From contig JAHBVR010000021.1 of NCBI GenBank assembly GCA_019637395.1, positions 1 to 64,000 on the forward strand: a DNA stretch of 64,000 nucleotides. Direction: 5' to 3'. Each line of letters begins with the position of its first letter. Position 1 is the first letter of the stretch. Origin of the DNA: Vulcanimicrobiota bacterium (GTDB lineage Bacteria; Vulcanimicrobiota; Xenobia; Xenobiales; JADMJV01). Below are positions 43,734 through 52,152 of the stretch, in pieces. The position numbers were made by a program, and so were the translations under genes. Under the pieces are notes generated by a model. The model worked only from the letters and a program-made list of their open reading frames with translations, did not search any database and was not told the origin of the DNA.

Positions 43734-45755
43734 TTACCAGATTTGAATCGATTGGGTGCGGATCATGGGGCTACCGGCCGGGCAATTGAAAGCCTTGGAG
43801 AATTCGGGCATATTGGAAGCAGGCCCGTTGACGCGATAGCGTCCCGGGGGGTGTTTGCTGAGGTTGACCTGGGTGCGCTCGTAGTCGGAACGGGTATTGG
43901 TGGCCCAAATGCGGGCGTTGCCCAGGAAGAAACGCTGTTCGGGGGAGAAACCATCGAGCACTTTGCCGGGCTTTTTTTTGAGCAGCTTTTCGTAGGCGCG
44001 GTAAGCCAGACGCAGGCCGCCCAGGTCGGCGATGCTCTCGCCCAGGACCAGCTTGCCGTTCAGCGAGAGTTTGCCGTCCAGCACAGTGTAACCGCTGAAC
44101 TGCTGCTCCACCTGGGCGGCCAGTTGGTCGAAATTCTCCCGATCCACCGGAGTCCACCAGTCGCGCAGGTTGCCCTGCCCGTCAAATTTACAGCCTTCGT
44201 CGTCGAATCCATGGGTGATTTCGTGGCCGATCACGGTGCCCAGGCCGCCGAAGTTGAGGGCGTCATCCTGGGCCGAGAAAAAGGGCGGTTTGATAATACC
44301 GGCCGGAATGACCACTTCGTTCATGCGAGGATTGTAGTAGGCGTTGACTTCGGCCGCCGACATATACCACTCACCCCGGTCCTGGGGCTTGCCGATTTTG
44401 GCCCAGTCTCGCTGGTTCTCGTAAAGGGTGACCCGCCAGACGTTCTCCAAATAGGCATCCTTGCTGATGCTCAGAGCCGAGTAGTCCTGCCAACTGTCCG
44501 GATAGCCGATTTTGAAAGTGAGCGCGGCCAGCTTGGCATGCGCTTCTTTCTGGGTGGCCGGCGTCATCCAGCTCAAATTGCTGATGTCTTCGTCCATGGC
44601 GGCCACCAACAAATCGCACATTTCTTTGACCTGGCCTTTTAACTTTGGATTGAAGTGCTTCTCGATGTATTTCTGCGCTAAAGCTGGCGAGAGCATTCGG
44701 TTGATGGTGCCCAGAACGCGGGCGTTGCGCGGAGTTTGGACGGGCGCTCCGGTAAGCGTTTTTCCATAGAAATCCCAGCGGAACTTGGACAGGTCTTCGC
44801 TGAGATAAGCGTAGCTTTCGCGCAACAATTGCCATTCCATGTAGCTGCGCAGGTCGTTGATTTCGCTGCTCTCCCAAATCTGATAGAGCGCGTCGAAGTA
44901 TTTTGGGGAGTCCACGGTCATGGCCATGTCGGGCTGGTTCACTCCCAACCCCTCAAAGTAACGCGGCCAGGACCAGCTGGTGACGCCGGCGGCAAATTCG
45001 CTCAGGCGGGTCGGATGATAGGTGGCCTTGGGGTCGCGCATTTCCACCTGGGAGAGGCTGACTTTGGCCAGACGTTTTTCGAGTTCTAAAACCCTCTGGC
45101 CCCGGTCGCGGGCTTCCGTTTCATTGTAACCGAGTTTTCGGAAAGCGGCGATGAGATGGGCCTGATAGGCGGCCAGTTGTTTTTGCGAGCGCTCGTCGGC
45201 GCGGAAGTAATAGTCCTGTTCCGGCAATCCCAGTCCGGCCTGCGTCAGGCGGCCCAACACCAGCTGGCTGTTTTTGGCGTCCTGGCCCGAGCAGAAATTG
45301 AAGAACGGCTGGATACCGCGGCGATGCAAGCTGATCACCGCTTCCTCCAGGCCCTTGAGGTCTTTGATAGCGCGAATTTGCTCGAGATCGCGCTTGATCG
45401 GCTGGATTCCCTGGCGGTCGAGTCGTTCCACTTCGGTGCCGGAAAGATAGAAGTCGCCTAGTTTTTGCTCCAGGCTACCCTTAGGGGCGCCGCTGACCGA
45501 AGCCTTGACCACGATGGCATAAAGCGCTCCCGCATTTTCCTGGGACAGTTCGGAAATACGGCCCCATTCCGGTGTTTCCGGTGGAGGAGGATTCTTTTTG
45601 AGCCAGCCTCCGTTGGCATATTGATAAAAATCTTTGGCCGGATCGGCCGATTTGTCCAGGGCGTTCAGCTCCAGACCACTGGCCGAGGGGGGCTCGGCCC
45701 GGAGGCCGGTGGAGGTGGCCAGAGCGAGAAACGCAGCTAGAATGCCAATACGCAT
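43734..45755 (-). CDS. M13 (neprilysin/PepO) family metallopeptidase
   Basis: A 673-residue exported zinc peptidase. It starts MRIGILAAFLALATSTGLRA, a signal peptide. Zinc-ligand motif: GHEITHGFDDEG (HExxH), followed by GESIADLGGLRLA with the third ligand Glu (ExxxD). The conserved N-A-Y region VNAYYNPRMNEVVIPAGIIKPP is also present. Members cleave small peptides outside the cell. In bacteria they aid peptide use or signalling. Length is usual for the family. It is the first gene of the leftward operon with the coiled-coil and ankyrin proteins. The C-terminal Trp, common in the family, is present as the last residue. Confidence 0.92.
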   Translation of the reverse strand: MRIGILAAFLALATSTGLRAEPPSASGLELNALDKSADPAKDFYQYANGGWLKKNPPPPETPEWGRISELSQENAGALYAIVVKASVSGAPKGSLEQKLGDFYLSGTEVERLDRQGIQPIKRDLEQIRAIKDLKGLEEAVISLHRRGIQPFFNFCSGQDAKNSQLVLGRLTQAGLGLPEQDYYFRADERSQKQLAAYQAHLIAAFRKLGYNETEARDRGQRVLELEKRLAKVSLSQVEMRDPKATYHPTRLSEFAAGVTSWSWPRYFEGLGVNQPDMAMTVDSPKYFDALYQIWESSEINDLRSYMEWQLLRESYAYLSEDLSKFRWDFYGKTLTGAPVQTPRNARVLGTINRMLSPALAQKYIEKHFNPKLKGQVKEMCDLLVAAMDEDISNLSWMTPATQKEAHAKLAALTFKIGYPDSWQDYSALSISKDAYLENVWRVTLYENQRDWAKIGKPQDRGEWYMSAAEVNAYYNPRMNEVVIPAGIIKPPFFSAQDDALNFGGLGTVIGHEITHGFDDEGCKFDGQGNLRDWWTPVDRENFDQLAAQVEQQFSGYTVLDGKLSLNGKLVLGESIADLGGLRLAYRAYEKLLKKKPGKVLDGFSPEQRFFLGNARIWATNTRSDYERTQVNLSKHPPGRYRVNGPASNMPEFSKAFNCPAGSPMIRTQSIQIW

Positions 45756-45808
45756 GGGCGCCGAATTCCCCGCGGGAAATTTAGTCCCTGCCCAGAATCT
45801 CGGGAGCT

Positions 45809-46777
45809 ATGAAGTGGATACCAACTTTTTTTCTGATGGGTTTGTTGTGCTCGCCCGTGCTGGCCGACAAGCTTTTCATTCGCAATAAACCGTTTCAGGG
45901 TGCCAGCATGGGCGTGGGGGCGAGCCGGATGGTCGAATTGGAGCCGCTGGCCAGGGCGCTGGGCTTCACCGTCAAGCCATGGAATGGTGGTTTTCTGGTG
46001 ACCACGGACCCCAATTCCGAGCAGGGTAGTGAAATTTGCGAGGCCGGCTCGGCCATTGTGGATGGGAACAAGCTTGCCCTGGTGACCGGAACCAGCGGCC
46101 AGACTTTGGTTTCTCTGAGCGATTTCTGCAGTAGCGTCGGCGCCAGGCTGGTGGTCAATGGGGAAATGGGCAGCACCGACGTCTATTTAGAGGCGAATGC
46201 CAGATCCCGCGGTCCTTCTCTGAAGGACAAATGGGGAGTTAGCGGCCAGGCGGAAAAGGGGAAGGGAAGCCGCGGCTTGCCCGAGGGGCCGGGCAAAGTT
46301 TCGGTGCAGTTTTACGAGGCCTTTGCGCTGCTGCCGGCCATTCGCGATTTGAAGGAATACCGTACTCTCAACCTGCGAACCGCCGAGGTGGCTCGTTTTA
46401 AAAACACCATTCAGAATTTGTGCACGCCCAGAATGTTTCAGAGCTTCTACCCTCGTTTCGAGAAGGCCCTGGATCAGGCGATGCAGGGGAGCCTGGCGCT
46501 GAGCAAGATCCCTGCCGAGGAATTCGACCAGTACGTGGCCAGCAAGCCCGAACTGGCCAAGAAATTCACCGAGAACATCGCCCTTTGGGAAGAGCTACGC
46601 TCGTCCTCGGCCACTTTTCTGGAGCAGGAAATGGCCGGCAACGAAGCCCTGGTCGTGTTGGAAGTGTTGCGCACCGATCCGATCACCAATCAGACGGCCA
46701 AGAACAAGGCCATGATGCATCTGGTCAAGGTGGGCATCAACAAGTGGAAAGTAGCCGAACGGCAAATCGTCGAGTAA
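45809..46777 (+). CDS. Exported stalk-domain protein
   Basis: A 322-residue protein with a signal peptide (MKWIPTFFLMGLLCSPVLAD). Residues 20-130 match the stalk domain of 37235-38071 (LFIRNKPFQGAS, VELEPLARALGFTV, GSTDVYLEAN). This resembles the copper amine oxidase N-domain, which forms short beta-rich modules often found on cell surfaces. The rest is helical, Lys-rich, with no known motif. It is divergent from the M13 peptidase with a 53-base gap, and ends before a bidirectional terminator. Role at the envelope is likely. Confidence 0.65.
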   Translation: MKWIPTFFLMGLLCSPVLADKLFIRNKPFQGASMGVGASRMVELEPLARALGFTVKPWNGGFLVTTDPNSEQGSEICEAGSAIVDGNKLALVTGTSGQTLVSLSDFCSSVGARLVVNGEMGSTDVYLEANARSRGPSLKDKWGVSGQAEKGKGSRGLPEGPGKVSVQFYEAFALLPAIRDLKEYRTLNLRTAEVARFKNTIQNLCTPRMFQSFYPRFEKALDQAMQGSLALSKIPAEEFDQYVASKPELAKKFTENIALWEELRSSSATFLEQEMAGNEALVVLEVLRTDPITNQTAKNKAMMHLVKVGINKWKVAERQIVE

Positions 46778-46782
46778 AAAGC

Positions 46783-46819
46783 AAAAGGGCCAGGGAGCTC
46801 GTAGCTCCTCGACCCTTTT
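46783..46819. terminator. Bidirectional intrinsic terminator
   Basis: AAAAGGG and CCCTTTT form the outer stem and GGAGCT and AGCTCC the inner one, with a T-run on the rightward strand and an A-run to the left. It lies six bases after the stalk-domain gene stop and before the convergent Gly-rich gene, so it can stop both. Confidence 0.75.
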
Positions 46820-46836
46820 TGGCTTTGAGTTCGGAT

Positions 46837-47382
46837 TCAGGCTTTACCGGCCAGCTTCGTCTTGGCGGGGGCCTTCTTGGCCGCGGGCTTTTTGGCCGCG
46901 GATTTCTTGGCGCCGCTGTTCTTCTTGGAGGTGCTCCCTTTGGCTCCGGAGGGCTTGCCGACGCTGGAGGGCTGAGCGCCACCAGCTTTGTTGTCACCAC
47001 CGCCGGCCTGTTCGCCGGCGCCGCCGCCCTTGCCCAGGTTTTCGGCCAGGCCTTTGACCATGTCCATGATCTGGCTGGGGTCGAATCCACCGCCGCCGCC
47101 ACCGCCGCCTTCAGCGCCACCGGCTTCTTGAGCCTGCTGCTGGGCTTCCGGGCTGGTCTGGGCCGCATCCTGAGGGTTCTGCTGCTGGAGAAGGGCCTGC
47201 AGCATCTGCATAATCTGTTCGGGGGTCATCTGGCCGGCGCCACCGCCCTGCATACCGGGGGCTCCACCAGGCATGACGCCGCCGCCACCCTGCAACCCGG
47301 GAATTCCTCCACCGGGGATTCCGCCGCCCAGGGGGCCGCCCATCATAGGATTCTGTCCGAAAGATCCGATGCCCATCGCCAT
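46837..47382 (-). CDS. Gly-rich protein with a Lys/Ala histone-like tail
   Basis: A 181-residue low-complexity protein. Residues 1-50 are Gly/Pro/Met-rich, residues 50-100 Gln/Ala/Gly-rich, and the last 45 residues Lys/Ala/Ser-rich (KKSAAKKPAAKKAPAKT), like histone H1 or bacterial Hc1-type tails. That tail should bind DNA, RNA or acidic surfaces. The Gly/Gln part could promote condensates or filaments. It has no signal peptide or catalytic motif. Of the same general type as the Gly-Lys-His protein at 11921, but not homologous. Confidence 0.55.
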   Translation of the reverse strand: MAMGIGSFGQNPMMGGPLGGGIPGGGIPGLQGGGGVMPGGAPGMQGGGAGQMTPEQIMQMLQALLQQQNPQDAAQTSPEAQQQAQEAGGAEGGGGGGGGFDPSQIMDMVKGLAENLGKGGGAGEQAGGGDNKAGGAQPSSVGKPSGAKGSTSKKNSGAKKSAAKKPAAKKAPAKTKLAGKA

Positions 47383-48431
47383 TTGCTTGTTCCTCCAAGT
47401 TCTTCGTTGGATTTATCCTAACGGCCGGAGGCGGGTTTCAGTAGACGGGAAAAACAGACAGTGAGTGAACTGGGTTAACAAGATGTAACAAGACGTTGCG
47501 AGAGTGTAAACAGGCGGACAGTCCGCGCCCTCAAGACTTATTTCCCACTTATCCAGCTAAAGTAAAGGGGGAGAAAAAAACTTTTTCGATTTCGGCGGCT
47601 GCTTGGAGTTTGTTCCACCGTCCTTTCAGGCCTAGCCCAGGTGCTCCTTATCGTAGGCTTCCGCCAGGCGGCCATTTTCATGAGGATCAGGTCTTCCAGT
47701 GTCGCGACCGGTATTCCACTCTGCCCAAACGTTCGCGCGTGGCTCTGAGCCCAACCTGGGCGTCCAGCGAAAGCGAGAACTCGGAGCCTTCTACCAGAAA
47801 CCAAAACGATAAAGGGTAACGATGGCGATCGGCCCTTTCCCATGTGCGAGAATCCGGCCCTCACTGGAGATGAGACCAAGAGATCACAATCTCTGGTAGA
47901 ACGGAGTCGGCCGCGGACCGTGGCTGAGGGCGTAAGGGTCCCCGATCCTCGCAGACAGCCACGGTCCGCCCAGGCAGTCCAGCAGGGAACTATCCAGCCC
48001 GACTGACCACCTCGGCGTAGTCAAAGATTCGAGCTTCTCTCGATCCAGGCGTTCGTTGCTCCGAGCCAGCCTCCGGGCGCGAGCAGCTATCATGCTTCAT
48101 GAGCCCGGCCACGGCGGTCTCATAGTGGACGTCCAGCATTTCCAACAGGAAGTCCCAACGCTGTTTGGGGGGTGCCATGGGCAGCTTTTTCGCGGGGCTT
48201 CGGCGCGCGCAGGCTCTCCTTTTGAGGCGCCAGGGCCCTTGGGTGGACAAGTCAGGCAGGGACTACAAGAAAAGCCGGGAATTTTGCCCGAGCTTGATGA
48301 ATTTTCAGCAAGTTTTCGATAGACTGTTTGGAAGGAAACAGTGTAAGACAGGTCATATCTCGTTCGATGCGCCGGACCGGTGCACTCTTCTAGAAAAAGA
48401 AAAATTTGCAAGAAAGTAGGGGACGCGTCCT
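47383..48431. other. Long intergenic region with decayed coding sequence
   Basis: About 1 kb ahead of ftsZ with no intact gene. Two relics are suspected: the nucleotidyltransferase-like stretch at 47632-47879 (listed), and a leftward frame at 47990-48250 with protein-like text (QRWDFLLEMLDVHYETAVAG) of no known family. No strong repeat or RNA signal is seen. The last part should carry the ftsZ promoter, but I cannot point to a clear one. Confidence 0.4.
47632..47879 (-). pseudogene. Relic of a nucleotidyltransferase-like protein
   Basis: The leftward frame reads SGIPVATLEDLILMKMAAWRK, which resembles the ...V.SLEDLI.LK.AA.R..D... stretch of small MNT-type or AbiEii-like nucleotidyltransferases. 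The frame then breaks; shifting it gives AYDKEHLG and a stop at 47632. Upstream text is not clearly a fold. This is a worn fragment rather than an active gene. Confidence 0.4.
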
Positions 48432-49868
48432 ATGGACCCCACCAGAAACTTCAAACCCGAGGGCAATTCGTTGGAACCCTCGCTCGAGCCCAGTTTAGAG
48501 CCCATGGCTCCTTCGGCTTCGGGTCAGCGTCCGGCCGTGCCCCCGCCGCCGCCGCCCGCGCCCGCCGCTTCGCCGCTGGCAGCGCCTCTGGCGGCTCCCC
48601 CGGCCGCGCCTCCGTCGCGCCCGGCGGCTTCCCAGGCCAGCGGTTCGGGTGTGCGTCCGGCTCTCTCGGCCACTCCCTCGGCACCGGCCGCTTCGAAGCT
48701 GGGTCCGCCGCCCGCCGCTGGCGTGCCGGGCCTGGCCTCGCTGCCGGCCACGCCCAAGAATCCACAACGCGCGGACGGCCGCGGCCAGTTGGAGCACTTT
48801 GCCGGCATCAAGGTGGTGGGGGTCGGCGGTGCCGGTTGTAACGCCGTCAGCCGCATGATTCAAGAAGGCCTGGGCGGGGTGGAGTTCATCGCCATCAACA
48901 CCGACGCGCAAGCTCTCTTCCTGTGCGATGCCGACCAGCGTATCCACATCGGCTCGGCCGCCACGCGCGGTCTGGGCGCCGGCAGCAATCCGGAGATCGG
49001 ACGCCGCGCCGTCGAGGAGAATCAGGAAGAAGTGCTGCGCGCTATCGAAGGCGCCGACATGGTCTTCATCACCGCCGGTATGGGCGGTGGCACCGGCACC
49101 GGCGCCTCGCCGGTGGTGGCGGAGCTGGCCCGTAAGGCCGGCGCTCTGACCGTGGCCGTCGTCACCAAGCCGTTCGGCTTTGAAGGTCGCCGCCGTATGC
49201 AGATCGCCGAGGAGGGCATCGCCCAGCTCAAGTCCAAGGTTGATACGATCATTACGATTCCCAACGATCGCCTGCTCAAGATCGTGTCGGATAAGGAGTT
49301 CATCGCCGACGCTTTCCGCTTGGCCGACGACGTGCTGCGTAACGGCGTGCAGGGCATCTCGGAGATCATCACCGTGCCCGGCCGCATCAACGTGGACTTC
49401 GCCGATGTGCAGGCCATCATGGCCGAGGCTGGCTCGGCGCTGCTCGGTATCGGTATCGCTTCCGGTGAAAACCGGGCGGTGGAGGCGGCGCGCGCGGCCA
49501 TCTCCAGTCCGCTGCTGGAAGCCTCTATCGACGGAGCCACCGGTGTGCTCTTCAACATCACCGGCGGACCCGACCTGACCTTGCTCGAGCTCAACGAAGC
49601 CGCCAAGATCATCTACGAGGCAGTCGACCCCGACGCGCAGATTATCTTCGGTTCGGTGATCGACGAGCGGATGGAAGGGGAAGTGCGCATCACGGTGGTG
49701 GCCACCGGCTTCACCTCCACTCCTTCGTCCTCGTTGGAATCGGAAGAAGGTGGATTCTCGCTGGGCGCCCTCAAAGAAGAGATTTCCTTCGGCAGCCCGT
49801 TGCGCGATATGGATCTGGAACCGGCCATCTTCCGCCGCAAGCACTCCTCCAGCGAACGCAACTTCTAG
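48432..49868 (+). CDS. ftsZ: Cell-division protein FtsZ with a long N-terminal extension
   Basis: A 478-residue tubulin-like GTPase that forms the division ring. The core starts near residue 120 ([17 protein letters not shown]), with the tubulin signature GGGTGTG near 217 and [11 protein letters not shown] in the T7 loop region. The C-terminus ends EPAIFRRKH, the short peptide that binds FtsA, ZipA or similar partners. The first 115 residues are Pro/Ala/Ser-rich ([12 protein letters not shown]) and probably disordered, which is far longer than the usual 10-15 residues. Start ATG 48432 is well placed. Neighbours are not ftsA/ftsQ or mur genes, so this copy is outside a dcw cluster. A terminator follows. 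Confidence 0.97.
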   Translation: MDPTRNFKPEGNSLEPSLEPSLEPMAPSASGQRPAVPPPPPPAPAASPLAAPLAAPPAAPPSRPAASQASGSGVRPALSATPSAPAASKLGPPPAAGVPGLASLPATPKNPQRADGRGQLEHFAGIKVVGVGGAGCNAVSRMIQEGLGGVEFIAINTDAQALFLCDADQRIHIGSAATRGLGAGSNPEIGRRAVEENQEEVLRAIEGADMVFITAGMGGGTGTGASPVVAELARKAGALTVAVVTKPFGFEGRRRMQIAEEGIAQLKSKVDTIITIPNDRLLKIVSDKEFIADAFRLADDVLRNGVQGISEIITVPGRINVDFADVQAIMAEAGSALLGIGIASGENRAVEAARAAISSPLLEASIDGATGVLFNITGGPDLTLLELNEAAKIIYEAVDPDAQIIFGSVIDERMEGEVRITVVATGFTSTPSSSLESEEGGFSLGALKEEISFGSPLRDMDLEPAIFRRKHSSSERNF

Positions 49869-49887
49869 TCTTCTTTTTCGGGGAAAG

Positions 49888-49923
49888 GAGCCCGCTCTTT
49901 CGAGAGCGGGCTCTCTGTGTTTT
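49888..49923 (+). terminator. Intrinsic terminator of ftsZ
   Basis: GAGCCCGCTCT and AGAGCGGGCTC form an 11-base perfect stem closed by a TTCG tetraloop, followed by TCTGTGTTTT. It lies 20 bases after the stop codon. Confidence 0.8.
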
Positions 49924-49927
49924 CGGG

Positions 49928-50215
49928 CGTCCCGGTGGGGGCTGACATTTGTTATGCTGGCTCGGGACCTTCGCTGCGTCCCGGTGGAGGCTGACATTTG
50001 TTAAGCTGGCTCGGGACCTTCGCTGCGTCCCGGTAGGGGCTAGCACTTGTTAAGCTGGCTCGGGACCTTCGCTGCGTCCCGGTGGAGGCTAGCACTTGTT
50101 AAGCTGGCTCGGGACCTTCGCTGCGTCCCGGTAGGGGCTAACACTTGTTAAGCTGGCTCGGGACCTTCGCGGCGTCCCGGTGGAGGCTAACATTTGTTAA
50201 GCTGGCTCGGGACCT
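49928..50215. repeat. Six tandem copies of a 49-base unit
   Basis: Units begin at 49928, 49977, 50026, 50075, 50124 and 50173, exactly 49 bases apart. Each has GTCCCG near its left and CGGGAC near its right end (a perfect 6-base inverted repeat), with core TTGTTAAGCTGG (first copy TTATGCTGG). Variation is confined to a few bases: GGTGGAGG or GGTAGGGG, and CTGACATTT or CTAGCACTT. The array lies between ftsZ and the leftward Crp/Fnr gene, with no spacers. Function unknown; a set of protein-binding sites, hairpins in a transcript or slippage-prone repeats are possible. Confidence 0.92.
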
Positions 50216-50245
50216 CTGGGGCTGCCTGACCGCGCCTAGCAAAGC

Positions 50246-50830
50246 TTAGCTGCCCAGATCGGCGACCAGTTGTTCCAGGGCCTGGCGATCGAGTACGGCC
50301 AGCTTTCCGCGACCGGTTTTTACCCAACCGCTCCTGCCGAAGGCACTCAGAGCTTTAGATACGCTTTCGCGGGTGGCGGCCAGGTACTCCGCCAGTTGCT
50401 GCTGAGTGATGGTCCATTCGGCGCTGTTCTGGGTCAACAGGAAGCGGGCCAGACGTAATTGCACCGGGTCGAAGCTGACTTCGGCCAGGCGGGCGCTCAG
50501 GCCGCGGATGCGCTGCGACTGGCGGTGAAAGAGCTTTTCGATGCGCTCGGGATGCTCGCGCAGCCATTCCAGGAAGGCCTGGCGGTCCATGACCCGCACC
50601 ACTACCGGTCCGGCCGCCCGCAGCGTGGCTGAGTGAGGGTTGCCATCCAGACAGGACATTTCGCCGGCCAGTTCGCCCACGCCCAACCGGTTCAGAACAG
50701 CATCCTCGCCTTGCAGGGAGTGCTGCACCACTTCGAGGATGCCCTCTTCCACCCAGACCACGAAGGTACTGGCTTCGCCGGCCTCCCAAAGGATGTCGCC
50801 GGCGTTTAACTTGCGCATCGTCCCTGTCAT
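50246..50830 (-). CDS. Crp/Fnr-family transcription regulator
   Basis: A 194-residue regulator. Residues 5-120 form the cyclic-nucleotide-binding beta barrel (GDILWEAGEASTFVVWVEEG, GELAGEMSCLDGNPHSAT). Residues 130-190 are the winged helix-turn-helix (WTITQQQLAEYLAATRESVSKAL). The glycine pattern and the E-x-S/C region (GEMSCLDG) are those of cAMP-type effector domains, but key Arg is not clearly present (NPHSATLRA), so the ligand is uncertain. No Fe-S Cys cluster. ATG 50830, or MRKLNAG at 50818. It lies just left of the 49-base repeats, which could be its operators. Confidence 0.88.
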   Translation of the reverse strand: MTGTMRKLNAGDILWEAGEASTFVVWVEEGILEVVQHSLQGEDAVLNRLGVGELAGEMSCLDGNPHSATLRAAGPVVVRVMDRQAFLEWLREHPERIEKLFHRQSQRIRGLSARLAEVSFDPVQLRLARFLLTQNSAEWTITQQQLAEYLAATRESVSKALSAFGRSGWVKTGRGKLAVLDRQALEQLVADLGS

Positions 50831-50869
50831 GTCCCAGAAGTTCCCTAGAGGCGGAGTTGTTCCTCGGGT

Positions 50870-51889
50870 TCAGTGGCTCTTCATCTGCAGGATCAGCCAG
50901 ACCAGCAAGCTTACCATCAAGAGCGTCAGCCCGCCGAGCAAAACTCCCTGCGTGCTGGCATGGGGCTTTTTGGCCCGAGCCGAAGAGGTTGGCTTTTCAC
51001 TGACCTCGGCCGGCGCAGGCTTGGGCCGGTCATAGGCTGACTCGACCTTGAAGAGGGCCCCGCGCACCTGGGCCACGTTGGCGTAGCGGTCCTCTTTGCG
51101 CAAGGCCAGCAGGCGGGTGACCAGATCTTCCAATGGAGAAAGAATCAACGGGTTGAGCCGGCGTGGACTGGGCACGGGCCGGCCCGACAGGGCCACTTCG
51201 CTGGCCACCGGAGGGGGTTTTAGAGTCAGCAAATGGTAAAGGGTGGCACCGAGCCCGTAGAGGTCACTGCGCTGGTCGGTGCCGCCGCCCTGGTATTGCT
51301 CGAGGGGACAGTAATCCGGACTGCCCACGCCTTGCAGGATAGTGGCTGTGCGTGAACCGTCTTCCAGGCAACGGGCGATTCCGAAGTCGATCAGGTGAAG
51401 TTTTCCTTCGGGGTCGACCATCACATTGCCCGGTTTGAGATCGCGGAAGAGGATGGGTGGGGTCTGCGCGTGTAGATAATCCAGAACGTCCAATAACTGG
51501 CGAGTCCAACCGAGCACTTCGCGAATCTCAAAAGGCTGCTTCTGGTGGCGCAGCATTTCCGCCAGGGTTTTGCCCCGCACATAGTTCATCGTCAGATAGT
51601 AGCGGCCGTTGTCCAGGAAGAAGTCCCTGACTTTGACCAGCGACGGGTGTTCCAGATGGTAAAGGAAGCTGGCTTCCTGATGAAACTGCTTGACCGCCGC
51701 CTCCTGCAAAGCGGGATTGCAATTCATGCGCAGCTCTTTGACAGCCAGTGGTTCGGCCATGTGAGCCTGGTCCCGCGCGAAGTAGACTGCCCCCATGCCC
51801 CCTCGTCCCAGCACGAACTCGACGAGATACCGACCGGCTAACAGTGTGCCGGCTTCCAGGCACTCGTCAGCGGAGCTTATTTCGGACAT
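50870..51889 (-). CDS. Membrane Ser/Thr protein kinase
   Basis: A 339-residue Hanks-type kinase. GRGGMGAVYFARD (Gly loop), AVKELRMN (catalytic Lys), LFRDLKPGNVMV near 145 (HRD motif with Phe in place of His) and LIDFGIARC (DFG). A C-terminal hydrophobic segment (GGLTLLMVSLLVWLILQM) anchors it in the membrane, with nothing after it. ATG 51889 is chosen; GTG 51916 is possible. The kinase is 83 bases away from the divergent ubiquitin-like cassette. An FRD in place of HRD is seen in active kinases of some bacteria. Confidence 0.9.
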   Translation of the reverse strand: MSEISSADECLEAGTLLAGRYLVEFVLGRGGMGAVYFARDQAHMAEPLAVKELRMNCNPALQEAAVKQFHQEASFLYHLEHPSLVKVRDFFLDNGRYYLTMNYVRGKTLAEMLRHQKQPFEIREVLGWTRQLLDVLDYLHAQTPPILFRDLKPGNVMVDPEGKLHLIDFGIARCLEDGSRTATILQGVGSPDYCPLEQYQGGGTDQRSDLYGLGATLYHLLTLKPPPVASEVALSGRPVPSPRRLNPLILSPLEDLVTRLLALRKEDRYANVAQVRGALFKVESAYDRPKPAPAEVSEKPTSSARAKKPHASTQGVLLGGLTLLMVSLLVWLILQMKSH

Positions 51890-51972
51890 CCGGCTGTCTT
51901 CGGGGATCAGGCTCACTCCCCTTGAGAGAAAAGTTCACGGATGGATCCGCGCGCCTGTTCTAATTTGGGAGT

Positions 51973-52152
51973 ATGAACATTCATTTGCGCTACGCTGGTA
52001 AATCCACCACCTTACAGTCTCCCTACGACCGCGACGAAGACATCATCCGCTTTCTGCAGGATAAGGGCTATTTGCCCCCGGTCAAACCGGAAGTCATGTT
52101 AGACCGCCATCCGGACGGGGTGGTCATTCGGCCGCCGGCGGTGTTCGGCTAA
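51973..52152 (+). CDS. Possible ubiquitin-like (beta-grasp) small protein
   Basis: A 59-residue protein: MNIHLRYAGKSTTL (strand-turn-strand), RDEDIIRFLQDKGY (helix), VMLDRHPDGVVIRP (strands) and an end in AVFG. This order, beta-beta-alpha-beta-beta, and the terminal Gly fit ubiquitin/ThiS-type proteins, which are activated by E1 enzymes at a C-terminal Gly. The end is a single Gly, not GG. Its stop TAA shares a base with the ATG of the TROVE/VWA gene (TAATG), so the two are made together. An E1-like gene lies 2 kb downstream. It has GGGAG three bases before the ATG, which is close. The fold call is inference; it may also be a PRTRC-C-like Ubl. Confidence 0.5.
   Translation: MNIHLRYAGKSTTLQSPYDRDEDIIRFLQDKGYLPPVKPEVMLDRHPDGVVIRPPAVFG

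Noticed and set aside
48495-49997. A 500-codon leftward open frame opposite ftsZ
   Set aside because: Antisense of a very well-supported gene, rich in His, Arg and Gly with no domain; a product of codon bias.
49928-50215. Tandem repeats as a CRISPR array
   Set aside because: Units are contiguous without unique spacers and no cas genes are near.
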